40,990 nucleotides of DNA from an uncultured Verrucomicrobiota bacterium (GTDB lineage: Bacteria; Verrucomicrobiota; Verrucomicrobiia; Verrucomicrobiales; Akkermansiaceae), in assembly GCA_937867415.1 (NCBI GenBank), contig CALMKO010000085.1, forward strand, positions 1 through 40,990, in the 5' to 3' direction. This document shows positions 30,632 through 40,438 of the stretch, one piece after another (within the stretch, counting starts at the first letter, position 1; the number at the start of each line of letters is the position of its first letter). A program made the translations under genes and the position numbers. The notes below the pieces were generated by a model. It had not been told where the DNA came from. It saw only the letters and a list, made by a program, of their open reading frames with translations, and ran no database searches.

Positions 30632-32122
30632 ATGGACCCGAATCATCTCGCACGACTCAGGCACACCGAGCTCCAGCACCTCACACGCCGTCATTTCCTC
30701 TCGAAATGCTCGACCGGGCTCGGAGCGATGTGGCTTGCGAGCACCGCAGGCCGGGCGTGGGGCGCGTCCACTGTCTTGAAAAAAGACCCCGCCAATCCAC
30801 TGGCGCCGGCATGGCCCCAGTTCAGCCCCAAGGTGAAACGGGTGATCTATCTGCACATGTCCGGCGCGCCATCCCAGCATGAGTTGTTCGATTACAAGCC
30901 GGAGCTCCAAAAACTCAATGGCAAGGATTGTCCCAAGGAGTTTCTCGAGGGCAAGCAATTCGCCTTCATCCAAGGAGTGCCGAAAATGTTAGGTCCGCAG
31001 TTTGATTTCAAGCAACACGGCCAGTCCGGCGCATGGGTATCCGACCGACTGCCGCATTTCTCCTCGGTGGTCGATGATGTATGTTTCATCAAGTCGATGC
31101 ATACGGACCAGTTCAATCATGCACCAGCCCAGTTGTTGCTCCATACCGGTTCGCAGAATCTGGGAGCGCCTTCCATCGGCGCATGGGCGACTTACGGGCT
31201 CGGTTCGGAAAATCAAAACCTACCCGGCTTCATAGTGCTCACCTCGGGCGGCAACAACCCGGATGCGGGCAAATCCATCTGGGGGTCGGGTTATCTGCCA
31301 TCCGTCTTCCAAGGCGTGCAGTGCCGCTCGAAGGGAGAACCCGTCCTGTATCTCAATGACCCGCCGGGGATCTCTCAAAACCTCCGGCGACGCTCGCTCG
31401 ATACACTTGACCGCCTCAACCAACAGATATCCGCAGACGTTGGCGATCCGGAAACCGTCACCCGCATCGCCCAATACGAGATGGCCTTCCGGATGCAGAT
31501 GCACGCCACGGACGCCTTCGATTTGAAGCAGGAATCCCAGGCCACCCACACGCTTTATGGCACCCAGCCGGGCAAGGAATCGTTTGCGAACAACTGCCTG
31601 TTGGCGCGCCGTCTTGCCGAGCGAGGCGTCAGATACATCCAGCTTTTCCACGCAGGCTGGGACTCCCATGGCGCATCCGCCAAGGAGGCTCTCAATCAGG
31701 GCTTCAGTGAACGCTGCAGGGAGGTGGACCAACCGATGACCGCCCTGCTCAAGGATCTCAAACAACGCGGCTTGTTAGAAGACACCCTCGTCGTCTGGGG
31801 AGGCGAGTTCGGTCGCACTCCCATGCAGGAGAATCGAGGTGGGTCGGAGATGGCCTTCATCGGCCGCGATCACAATCCCGGTGGTTTCACCCTTTGGATG
31901 GCGGGTGGTGGAGTGAAGCGTGGAGTTTCATACGGGGAGACTGACCCCATCGGCTATGAAGCGGTCAAGGACAAGGTCTCCGCCCATGATCTGCATGCGA
32001 CCATGCTTCATCTCATGGGATTCGATCATGAAAAACTGACTTACTCATCCCAAGGCGTGCCGCAACGGCTTACCAACATCACCAAGCCTGGCAGTCAAAT
32101 TGTGAAGGGAATTCTCTCATGA
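30632..32122 (+). CDS. Tat-exported DUF1501 protein (sulfatase-like fold)
   Basis: The 496-aa protein starts 4 bases after the PSD1 stop and is its usual partner in this phylum. A twin-arginine-type signal is visible near the N-terminus (TRRHFLSKCSTGLGAMWLAS, residues 18-37). The body has the alkaline-phosphatase/sulfatase-superfamily features of DUF1501. These are HMSGAPSQHELFDYKPEL, the metal-site-like WGGEFGRTPM and GRDHNPGGFTLWMAGGG, and the C-terminal DLHATMLHLMGFDHEKLTY. The activity of DUF1501 proteins is not established. Fold similarity suggests hydrolysis of a phosphate or sulfate ester, but I see no formylglycine-type C/SxPxR motif, so a classical sulfatase is unlikely. It probably acts with the PSD1 protein outside the cytoplasm. 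Confidence 0.93.
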   Translation: MDPNHLARLRHTELQHLTRRHFLSKCSTGLGAMWLASTAGRAWGASTVLKKDPANPLAPAWPQFSPKVKRVIYLHMSGAPSQHELFDYKPELQKLNGKDCPKEFLEGKQFAFIQGVPKMLGPQFDFKQHGQSGAWVSDRLPHFSSVVDDVCFIKSMHTDQFNHAPAQLLLHTGSQNLGAPSIGAWATYGLGSENQNLPGFIVLTSGGNNPDAGKSIWGSGYLPSVFQGVQCRSKGEPVLYLNDPPGISQNLRRRSLDTLDRLNQQISADVGDPETVTRIAQYEMAFRMQMHATDAFDLKQESQATHTLYGTQPGKESFANNCLLARRLAERGVRYIQLFHAGWDSHGASAKEALNQGFSERCREVDQPMTALLKDLKQRGLLEDTLVVWGGEFGRTPMQENRGGSEMAFIGRDHNPGGFTLWMAGGGVKRGVSYGETDPIGYEAVKDKVSAHDLHATMLHLMGFDHEKLTYSSQGVPQRLTNITKPGSQIVKGILS

Positions 32123-32241
32123 GCTCCCCGGTCTTTTTTCGCCCCTCATGGGCGGATCAAGCTTCGGCAACCGGCGGGCGTCGCCATGCAGGTGGAGATT
32201 CCAACATCCCGTCATTTTTAGAGTGGCGATGTTTTTGACAA

Positions 32242-34917
32242 TCAGCGCGGCAAGGGGGCGCTGCGGAAACGTTCATGCTGGCGGCGGATCATCGTGTCCA
32301 AGGGCATGAAGTTAACCGCCTTGGCAGACCAATCGAGCGCGCCTTGACGATTTCCCCGTGCGAACTGGATCTCGGCCATGGTGTCGAGGTAAGCAGCTTG
32401 GTCGGGGCTCTTGGCGAGTGCCATTCTGACGAAGGTCTCGGCCTGATCCAGAAACCGCTGGGCACGGGCGGCCATCCAGCCGGCGGTGTTGTAGGTGTTT
32501 TCCGCATCAGGGAAGCGCTCGATGGCTGCGGTGATTCCGCGCCATGCCTGCTCGAACCATAGATGGTGCTCGCTCAGAAGGCCGGCCTTCCGCAATGCGG
32601 GGAAAAAATAATCCGCCATTGACCCGTCGTTAGGGCAAATCTGGCGGCACCGATCGAGAAGAGCGATGGACTTGGCCCGGTCGAGCTTCAGCGTCGAAAG
32701 CGCGCGCCCCAGATCCGAGTGGATGCGGAAACGGATCCCTAGCAGAGGCGAGCTGGAGCGGGATTGAATGCCAGCTGCCATCTGTGCGCTGATCTCAGAA
32801 ATGGAGGCCATTTCCTTCCATTTCCCCTGGGTGATCAACATCTCTCCATGAAGCCTCAGCGCGATCGTGAACTCGTCCGATTCCGGGTCTGAGAGCCGAG
32901 TGGCCTTTTCCCACCAAGCTGCCGCGCGGGTGTAATCATAGCCGAATGCGTAACCGTTTGCGATTTCAAGTGAGTCCCGCCCAAGCGCAAGCTGATCGAC
33001 AAGGGAGTCTTGCGCGGCAGCCTCGGTGGGCCTCCCGGCTTTGCGAAGACAAGCAGCGGCGGCAGCATGGAAGTAGGGCTCTGGGCCACTTTTCCGATCG
33101 GTAAGCCCTTTGATCTGATTGAGAAAAAAAGTGGCGGCTTGGTCCCAGCGCTCGGCTGCGGACAAGTCGTGCACGTGCGTTCTCCACGAAAACTCTTGAT
33201 GCCGGGATGAAGGGAGAAAATCCCACAACTTTAGGCTGGTGGCGGAGTCCGATTCCACGGAAACCAGGAACAACATCCGCTCAAAGAGCGGCGCGCGTTG
33301 ATCCTCCGGCGTTTTTTCGATAGCGGCCCATGCGAGCGTGAGCCATTTTTGGCGCAGTCCATGAGGGTCCTTTGAAATTCCGCAGAGCACCAGCATCGCA
33401 GCGAAGCGCTCGCCGGGACTTGATGCAGGCTCAAGCACCAACAGCCAATTCCATAGGGCGCGGACCTCATCCTGTTCGCCAAATACAGCATCGATCACAT
33501 CGTCCCAACGCTCGACTTGATCCCCTGCCCATGACGACGCGGCCGCGGCGGCGATGGTCGGCGCGCCGGCAACTTCACTCCTGACACCATTGGCGGAGAA
33601 AAACAATCCGATGAGCTTGAGGAACTTCGTGGAATCCTTTTCCGCCAACGCGGCCAGCGGCTTGCCGAAAACATCAGGAAGACTCTTTTGCAGGCCCCGC
33701 CCCTCGAAAAATCCCGCAAACAACAACAACTCGGGTAGATGGGGCGCCTCTTCATGATCATCCTCCAGCTGTTCTTTGGCAATCAAGGCGAAACGCTGCT
33801 CCACCCATGCCGCGTAGTCCGGGCGATCCGGATCCAGACCGATCACCGCCAACGCCTCCGAATGGCGCTCCAACGCCTCAAAAAAGGCAAATGCCTCAAG
33901 CGGAGAGTTTTTAGCGTAGGCCTTTTCCGCAAGAGCCGATTCACCTAACAAAAACAATGAATTGACCCCAAGCGAGCGCTCTTCGAGCTCCCCCGAGGTG
34001 CTGGAGCGTATCAGGGGTTCGAGATCAAGCGGCCTGAGCGGCTTACCTTGCCACCGGCGGATCGCAAGCCCCGTATATGGCGGATGAATCGGATTCTCCG
34101 CCTCCTCGGAATCCAAGGATCCCCGCAGCTGCATCCAGGGAACAGGATCGCCCAACAACGCGGCCATGGTAGCCGCCAACTTTGGCTCTCCTGCGTTTTT
34201 TGCGGCATCTTGCGCTGCGACCAAATCCCCCTTCGCCCGATACAGCGCAAGCTGCCAAGCGCTGCCAGCGTGCCCCTTAAGAGTCTTGGCTCGGCGGAGT
34301 TCCGAATCAAGCGAGCCTTGACTCTGGTGGAAGGCGGCAAGCGCCAGCAGGCCCACGGGGTCCGCTGGTGCCATTTCCAAAAAGGCCCGAGCCCCTATGG
34401 AGTCACCGGCAACCAGTGCCTCACGTGCCGCGATCACGGCGATTTCCCGGACGGCTGGCTCAACGCGCGTTTGCACTTCCGCGTCGGTCTCAGAGGCGAA
34501 TAGCTTGAGAATCTGATGCCAAGCCCGTTTTTTGCGCATTTGTTCGATCAGGCCGATCTTTTCGTTAGTTCCTGCTTTGCGGTAGCGCTCCACCAAGGCG
34601 ATCACGGCGGGATCCGTTTGCGGAGTGATGTGGAGTTCGATTTTTCGGATGAGTTCCCGTGCGCGGTAGGCCTGCTCGGGATGGGAGCTTTGTGCGGCTT
34701 GTCCCAATTCTTGCAGGGCTGCCTCGCCAAGCGTCCAGAGAGCATGGGTTGCCTGCTCCCGGGTCTTGAACTGCTCATCGTCCAAGTCGGCGATGAGCTG
34801 CTGAAGCGGTCTTTGAAGCGCCGGCTGGCTGGGAACCACGCTCGCTTCGGGCGCTGCGGCCGCGATCAAGGTCCATGGCCCCAGCAGGGAGAGCAGCAAG
34901 ACTCGGCGAAGTTTCAT
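32242..34917 (-). CDS. Large exported repeat protein (HEAT-like N-terminus, TPR-like C-terminus)
   Basis: I do not recognise a specific function. The 891-aa protein has an N-terminal signal peptide (MKLRRVLLLSLLGPWTLIAA). A HEAT-like helical repeat follows (about 40-95, LIADLDDEQFKTREQATHAL then WTLGEAALQELGQAA), a form common at the N-terminus of exported Planctomycetes/Verrucomicrobia proteins. The remainder is all-helical with TPR-like pairs. The clearest are near the C-terminus (about 780-880, including FPDAENTYNTAGWMAARAQR and DQAAYLDTMAEIQFARGNRQ). This is an extracytoplasmic scaffold rather than an enzyme. It converges on the DUF1501 gene (119 bases between stops). It follows the Fe-S carrier gene on the same strand after 49 bases. 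Confidence 0.8.
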   Translation of the reverse strand: MKLRRVLLLSLLGPWTLIAAAAPEASVVPSQPALQRPLQQLIADLDDEQFKTREQATHALWTLGEAALQELGQAAQSSHPEQAYRARELIRKIELHITPQTDPAVIALVERYRKAGTNEKIGLIEQMRKKRAWHQILKLFASETDAEVQTRVEPAVREIAVIAAREALVAGDSIGARAFLEMAPADPVGLLALAAFHQSQGSLDSELRRAKTLKGHAGSAWQLALYRAKGDLVAAQDAAKNAGEPKLAATMAALLGDPVPWMQLRGSLDSEEAENPIHPPYTGLAIRRWQGKPLRPLDLEPLIRSSTSGELEERSLGVNSLFLLGESALAEKAYAKNSPLEAFAFFEALERHSEALAVIGLDPDRPDYAAWVEQRFALIAKEQLEDDHEEAPHLPELLLFAGFFEGRGLQKSLPDVFGKPLAALAEKDSTKFLKLIGLFFSANGVRSEVAGAPTIAAAAASSWAGDQVERWDDVIDAVFGEQDEVRALWNWLLVLEPASSPGERFAAMLVLCGISKDPHGLRQKWLTLAWAAIEKTPEDQRAPLFERMLFLVSVESDSATSLKLWDFLPSSRHQEFSWRTHVHDLSAAERWDQAATFFLNQIKGLTDRKSGPEPYFHAAAAACLRKAGRPTEAAAQDSLVDQLALGRDSLEIANGYAFGYDYTRAAAWWEKATRLSDPESDEFTIALRLHGEMLITQGKWKEMASISEISAQMAAGIQSRSSSPLLGIRFRIHSDLGRALSTLKLDRAKSIALLDRCRQICPNDGSMADYFFPALRKAGLLSEHHLWFEQAWRGITAAIERFPDAENTYNTAGWMAARAQRFLDQAETFVRMALAKSPDQAAYLDTMAEIQFARGNRQGALDWSAKAVNFMPLDTMIRRQHERFRSAPLPR

Positions 34918-34966
34918 CTCAAGGAAAACGTCGTGGATTCATCAAATCAATCAATGCCGAAATCAA

Positions 34967-35329
34967 TTAGGCCGCGAAACTCTCGCCGCAAGAGCAAGTG
35001 ACAACGGCGTTGGGGTTACTCACCTTGAAGCCTCCTTGCTGGAGGTCGTCGGAAAAATCAAGCTCACTGCCGCTGACAAACAAGGCGCTCTTCGGGTCGA
35101 TCACCACATTCACGCCGTTGCTCGGCACAAGGATGTCACGGTCGCGCGGACCGTCCACGAGATCCATTTTATACTGCAGGCCCGAGCAGCCTCCGCCCAC
35201 AACCGCGATTCGCAAGGCTCCTTCCGGGCGACCTTGGCGATCCAGCAAGCCCCGGAGATGTGACGATGCATTCTCAAGCACTTTGACGAGTTTTTCGTTG
35301 CCGATCTTGTAGTTCACCGCTGGGGTCAT
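34967..35329 (-). CDS. erpA: A-type iron-sulfur cluster carrier (IscA/ErpA/HesB family)
   Basis: It accepts Fe-S clusters from a scaffold and hands them to apoproteins. The 120-aa protein has the three invariant cysteines: Cys48 in GGGCSGLQY, and Cys112 and Cys114 in TCSCGESF. The family spacing C-x63-C-x-C is exact. I start it at ATG 35329 (MTPAVNYKIG). A TTG at 35347 would add six residues. Which of IscA, ErpA or SufA it corresponds to cannot be told from the sequence alone, and no isc or suf genes are nearby. Confidence 0.93.
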   Translation of the reverse strand: MTPAVNYKIGNEKLVKVLENASSHLRGLLDRQGRPEGALRIAVVGGGCSGLQYKMDLVDGPRDRDILVPSNGVNVVIDPKSALFVSGSELDFSDDLQQGGFKVSNPNAVVTCSCGESFAA

Positions 35330-35400
35330 GCGGTAAACTGCATCCAATCACCAATCCCGTCAACTCCGGGGGCAACTTCCTTTCCAGGCGGGGAGCGGAA

Positions 35401-35435
35401 AACACAAAACGAGCCGCACCTTTCGGAGCGGCTCG
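35401..35435 (-). terminator. Rho-independent terminator of the basic-protein gene
   Basis: On the minus strand CGAGCCGC pairs with GCGGCTCG (8 bp, with two more CC/GG pairs in the loop) and is followed by TTTTGTGTTTT. It begins 27 bases past the stop of the Lys-rich protein gene and separates it from the Fe-S carrier gene downstream. Confidence 0.88.
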
Positions 35436-35461
35436 CAAAATCCAGTTGAGACCCGGACGGC

Positions 35462-35743
35462 TTAAGCCTCCTCGCTTGCCTCTGGCGCGGCAGTCTCCGC
35501 GGCCTCGACGCCTTCAACAGCCTCGATCTCCTCGACCGCTGCGTCAGTTGCAACTTTCTTGGCGGCCTTTTTGGCAGGAGCCTTCTTCACGGCTGCCTTC
35601 TTTGCGGGGGCTTTTTTCGCTGCTTCAGCCTTCTTGACGGCTGGCTTCTTCACGAGGCCGCCGAGCTTTGCCGATGCTGCTTTGCGCTTCAGGTAATCGG
35701 CGCGGCGACGGCGTTTGATGATCTTTTTCGTTTGTTGTCCCAT
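35462..35743 (-). CDS. Small Lys/Arg/Ala-rich histone-like protein
   Basis: The 93-aa protein has three parts. The first is a strongly basic N-terminus (GQQTKKIIKRRRRADYLKRK, about 2-21). The second is a central Lys/Ala/Pro repeat tract (about 30-62), in which AKKAPAKKAA, VKKAPAKKAA and KKVA follow each other, much like the tails of eukaryotic H1 and bacterial H1-like proteins. The third is an acidic Ala/Glu C-terminus (about 66-93). The repeats suggest nucleic acid binding, either to DNA as a nucleoid protein or to RNA. The N-terminal helix-like RRRRxxYLKRK could also suit a ribosome-associated protein. It has its own strong terminator, which fits a highly expressed single gene. The methyltransferase gene is divergent, 122 bases away. 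Confidence 0.85.
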   Translation of the reverse strand: MGQQTKKIIKRRRRADYLKRKAASAKLGGLVKKPAVKKAEAAKKAPAKKAAVKKAPAKKAAKKVATDAAVEEIEAVEGVEAAETAAPEASEEA

Positions 35744-35865
35744 GGTTGGTAGGCACCTGCCTAGGGACTCCGGAGGGCGGGATCAAGAGGAAATCGCAGC
35801 AGACTTCACTCTTCTTGCGTTTCTTATTCGACAATCCCCCACCCGGCAGCCGACATTCCCGCCCC

Positions 35866-37026
35866 ATGGCTGGCATTATCATCTCACCACGCGCTCGCAT
35901 TTTCCACGGTCACGAGTGGATTTATGCCACGGAAATCAAGAAGTCCTTCGGAAACCCTCAACCCGGTGACGTCATCACCCTCAAGGACTTCCGGGATCGA
36001 CCACTCGGCTCCGCAATCTATAATCCACAGTCGCAGATCGTCGCCCGGCGCTTCTCCCGCCGCAAGCAGGATCTCGATCTGGACTTTTTCACCCGCCGCA
36101 TCGGCCAAGCCATCGCTCACCGGGCACAGTCGCACATCGACGAAACACTCGCCCGCCTCGTCTGGTCGGAGTCTGACGGCCTCCCGGGCCTGATCGTGGA
36201 CCGCTACGGGGATCATCTCTCGGTTCAGACGCTTACCTTGGCCATGGATTTGCGGAAAGAAATCATCCGTGACGCGCTCGTGTCCCTGCTGAACCCCGCT
36301 TCGATCGTGCTCCGGAACGACTCACCCTACCGAAAAGCGGAGGGCATGGAACCGGGTATCGAAATGCTTCACGGCGAAAATCCGGGGCCCTTCACGGTCC
36401 ATGCCAATGGCATCGCCTTCGAGGTCGATCTCTTCGATGGACAAAAAACCGGGCTCTACCTCGACCAGCTGCAAGCCCACGCGGAGGTCGCCGCGCTTTC
36501 CAAGGGCAAGCGGGTCCTCGACTGCTTCACCAACCAAGGCGGCTTCGCACTCGCCTGCGCCAAGGCCGGAGCGGCCCACGTCACGGCGGTGGATGTCTCC
36601 GCGAGCGCCTGCGAAGCGGCTCGGAAAAACGCGAGAATCAACAACCTGGAAATCGAGGTTCTCGAACACAATGTTTTCGATTTCCTGAAACACGCAAAGC
36701 CGGACTACGACCTCATCATTCTCGATCCCCCGAGCTTTACCCGCAACAAGGCGACGCTCATGGACGCGATGCGCGGATACAAGGAAATCCACCTCCGCTC
36801 CCTCAAGCTCCTGGACAAGGGCGGCTTGCTCTCCACCTTTTGTTGCTCTTATCACGCTTCACGCGAGCTGTTCATGCAAAATCTGGTGGATGCTTCGGTC
36901 GATGCCAAAAAGTCAGCCAGATTGGTGATGAATCACGCGCAACGTGCGGACCATCCGATCCTGATCTCGATTCCGGAAACCGGCTATCTCAAGGGCTTCA
37001 CCGTGGAAGTCATCGCAACCCGCTAA
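35866..37026 (+). CDS. rlmI: Class I SAM-dependent rRNA methyltransferase, RlmI-like
   Basis: The family member RlmI makes m5C1962 in 23S rRNA. The 386-aa protein has an N-terminal PUA domain (about 1-65, RARIFHGHEWIYATEI, then GDVITLKDF). A central EEHEE-type domain follows, then a Rossmann methyltransferase domain. SAM motif I is VLDCFTNQGGFALACA (about 217-232) and motif IV is LDPPSF (286-291). The catalytic-cysteine block is TFCCSYH (Cys326/Cys327 region). I start at ATG 35866 (MAGIIISPRAR), where PUA similarity begins, not at the TTG at 35746 inside the divergent region. A small membrane protein gene follows after 13 bases. Confidence 0.93.
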   Translation: MAGIIISPRARIFHGHEWIYATEIKKSFGNPQPGDVITLKDFRDRPLGSAIYNPQSQIVARRFSRRKQDLDLDFFTRRIGQAIAHRAQSHIDETLARLVWSESDGLPGLIVDRYGDHLSVQTLTLAMDLRKEIIRDALVSLLNPASIVLRNDSPYRKAEGMEPGIEMLHGENPGPFTVHANGIAFEVDLFDGQKTGLYLDQLQAHAEVAALSKGKRVLDCFTNQGGFALACAKAGAAHVTAVDVSASACEAARKNARINNLEIEVLEHNVFDFLKHAKPDYDLIILDPPSFTRNKATLMDAMRGYKEIHLRSLKLLDKGGLLSTFCCSYHASRELFMQNLVDASVDAKKSARLVMNHAQRADHPILISIPETGYLKGFTVEVIATR

Positions 37027-37039
37027 CCCGCTACGGTCC

Positions 37040-37420
37040 GTGCGCTTCTCGATCTTTCTCTACGGCATCAGCATTCTCGGCCTGGGAGTGCTGGCGGTCT
37101 TTTTATTGGAACGGAAAGACTCGTTAGGATTTCTCGTCGGCGCGATGCAGCTGGGCGGCGGCATCATCATCTGCGGGCTCTTCTCGTTCCGGATGTTCTG
37201 GCACGGCGTGATCGGCGCGGGCATCCTCGCGCTGCTGGGTGCCGCCCGCGGACTTGGCAATGCGCCGGGCCTTTTCAAGCTTCTGACTGGGGACACCGCC
37301 CACGGCCCGATGCCGTTGTTGGAAATGGGCAGCACGGTCATTTGCCTGCTGCTTTTTTTCAAAGTCATTCGGGCGCTTTATCAGGAACGTCTGCGCCGGA
37401 TGCTGGAGTCTGAGGAATGA
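37040..37420 (+). CDS. Small membrane protein with about four helices, unknown
   Basis: I do not recognise the family. The 126-aa protein has four hydrophobic stretches (about 3-23, 32-50, 53-70 and 93-110) and a basic/acidic tail ([13 protein letters not shown]). It starts at GTG 37040, 13 bases past the methyltransferase stop, so it is probably translated from the same message. No good ribosome binding site is visible. Its 3' end overlaps the end of the convergent GH75-like gene by 56 bases. Confidence 0.7.
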   Translation: MRFSIFLYGISILGLGVLAVFLLERKDSLGFLVGAMQLGGGIIICGLFSFRMFWHGVIGAGILALLGAARGLGNAPGLFKLLTGDTAHGPMPLLEMGSTVICLLLFFKVIRALYQERLRRMLESEE

Positions 37421-38825
37421 CCGGCGGCGGCTCGGGCGACGGCAGAAGATCTTGCCACTGGTGGAGCTGGAATCCATCACCCATGCCGCCGATTTCACCG
37501 AGCAGTTCAAAGCAACGTTGCCGCCACTTCTCATAGTCCGGTGGTCCGCGCTCAGCCTCGCGACTGCCAGGAAAAACCACATAGCTGACTTTCAAGTCCG
37601 AGACGGGTCTGCTGTAAGACGAGGACTTCGGGTTCAACTCCCTGGCGAGCCTCAGCGAACTTTCCCCCACCTTGAAAGCAGGCCCACCGTCACCGACGAT
37701 CGCGGGAAACAATCTCCCATCATGAACCACCACCGCGTAGTCACCGACGTTGGGAGAAAACTCGTCGTTCGAAGTGAGGACATCGACAGGAATGACAATA
37801 AACGGATCGTAGTCCGCGATCAGAAAACTACGGGCCTTGAGATCATCGATCCCCCGTTTGAGATATTGGATTCGCTCGCGTAACCATGTCTTCCGGGCCG
37901 CTGGGGTATTGGCTGCGGCAAGCTCTTTCTGCGCGGCAGCCACCCGTGCCTCCCAGCCTGCCACCATCGGGTTTGGCGTCTTCGTTTTTTTCGGCCACCC
38001 GTAGCTGGTGAATGGCTGATAGTGGGTTGAATTGACGATTTCATCCGGCATGGTGGCCAGCCGGTCACCATCCGAACCGTCCGATACGACATCCATCTCC
38101 GCTTGCAGGAAAAACACCTTGCGCCCGTTCGGGCCGCGCATCTGGAGGATCGTTTCACAATCGTAGACGTTGTGCTTGGTAAGGAGCTCGTTGAGCGAGT
38201 TCGCATCACGCCGAACACGCTCGATCTTGTTCGAGTAGAGCTTTGCAAACCACGGAGAAACCTCGGCCTTTTCGATCAGGGCGGGCATCCCGGGGAGCGC
38301 TTTGAATAACCCTGGGCTTGAAGCCTCCAGCTCTCCAAGAGTCCGCGCGGGAACAGGCGTCCGCAATGAGAGCTGGTAGCTTGCCGTGTAACTTGTATCG
38401 CTCACCCGCTCCTTCGACGCGATGCCGCCTTGATCGATTTTCACCTCGCTCTTGAAAGGAATCCCCGAACGCAGGAGCCGCACGTCCGTCACATCACCGA
38501 GCTTGGAAAGCTCCGGTTCCGGAAGATCTTCAGGTTGTTTCGCCGATTCCTCGAGCGTCTTTTTCAGTGCTGCCACATCACGCTCGTATTTTTCTTCCAA
38601 CTCCGAGCGGATTTTCGCCTCCGCCTGACGATAGATATCCTCCTTGTCCGGCGAAACAACCACGGGCCGGGGCGAAATCAAATCCTGCAGCCCTCGCTTG
38701 ATTTTTGGCAGATTCCCGCTCGCCAGCAAAGCGGCGGCACCCACTCCCAGATAAAACAAGTCCCTCCAACCGAACCACTTAAAGCCGTTTTTCTGACGCT
38801 TGTTGATTTCGACTCGCTGCTCCAT
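37365..38825 (-). CDS. Membrane-anchored protein with a GH75 chitosanase-like domain
   Basis: The 486-aa protein starts at ATG 38825 ([14 protein letters not shown]). A basic N-terminus precedes one helix (about 22-36, [15 protein letters not shown]), giving an N-in orientation with the body in the periplasm. A charged coiled-coil-like segment follows (about 60-96). The C-terminal half (about 215-425) resembles glycoside hydrolase family 75, endo-acting chitosanases. The support is [20 protein letters not shown] and, best, [20 protein letters not shown] followed by [11 protein letters not shown]. That last piece holds the family's Asp and Glu (here Asp379 and Glu388), the likely acid/base pair. 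It ends in a Pro-rich tail. Being anchored is unusual, because chitosanases are normally secreted. The catalytic role is inferred from remembered motifs only. The frame stays open 39 codons further upstream, but that part has no features. Confidence 0.72.
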   Translation of the reverse strand: MEQRVEINKRQKNGFKWFGWRDLFYLGVGAAALLASGNLPKIKRGLQDLISPRPVVVSPDKEDIYRQAEAKIRSELEEKYERDVAALKKTLEESAKQPEDLPEPELSKLGDVTDVRLLRSGIPFKSEVKIDQGGIASKERVSDTSYTASYQLSLRTPVPARTLGELEASSPGLFKALPGMPALIEKAEVSPWFAKLYSNKIERVRRDANSLNELLTKHNVYDCETILQMRGPNGRKVFFLQAEMDVVSDGSDGDRLATMPDEIVNSTHYQPFTSYGWPKKTKTPNPMVAGWEARVAAAQKELAAANTPAARKTWLRERIQYLKRGIDDLKARSFLIADYDPFIVIPVDVLTSNDEFSPNVGDYAVVVHDGRLFPAIVGDGGPAFKVGESSLRLARELNPKSSSYSRPVSDLKVSYVVFPGSREAERGPPDYEKWRQRCFELLGEIGGMGDGFQLHQWQDLLPSPEPPPVIPQTPASGADVPDKAPE

Positions 38826-38959
38826 TCGCCCCACGTTAATCAAATCCCCGGGTTCTTCAATCCCTGTCCGACAAACTTTTTTGCCCGCCAATCCAGCATT
38901 TTTCCCATTCCACAAAACTCGGCCATGACAAACCCGCCGCAATCCCTACAGTCGCGCCC

Positions 38960-40438
<1,479 letters not shown>

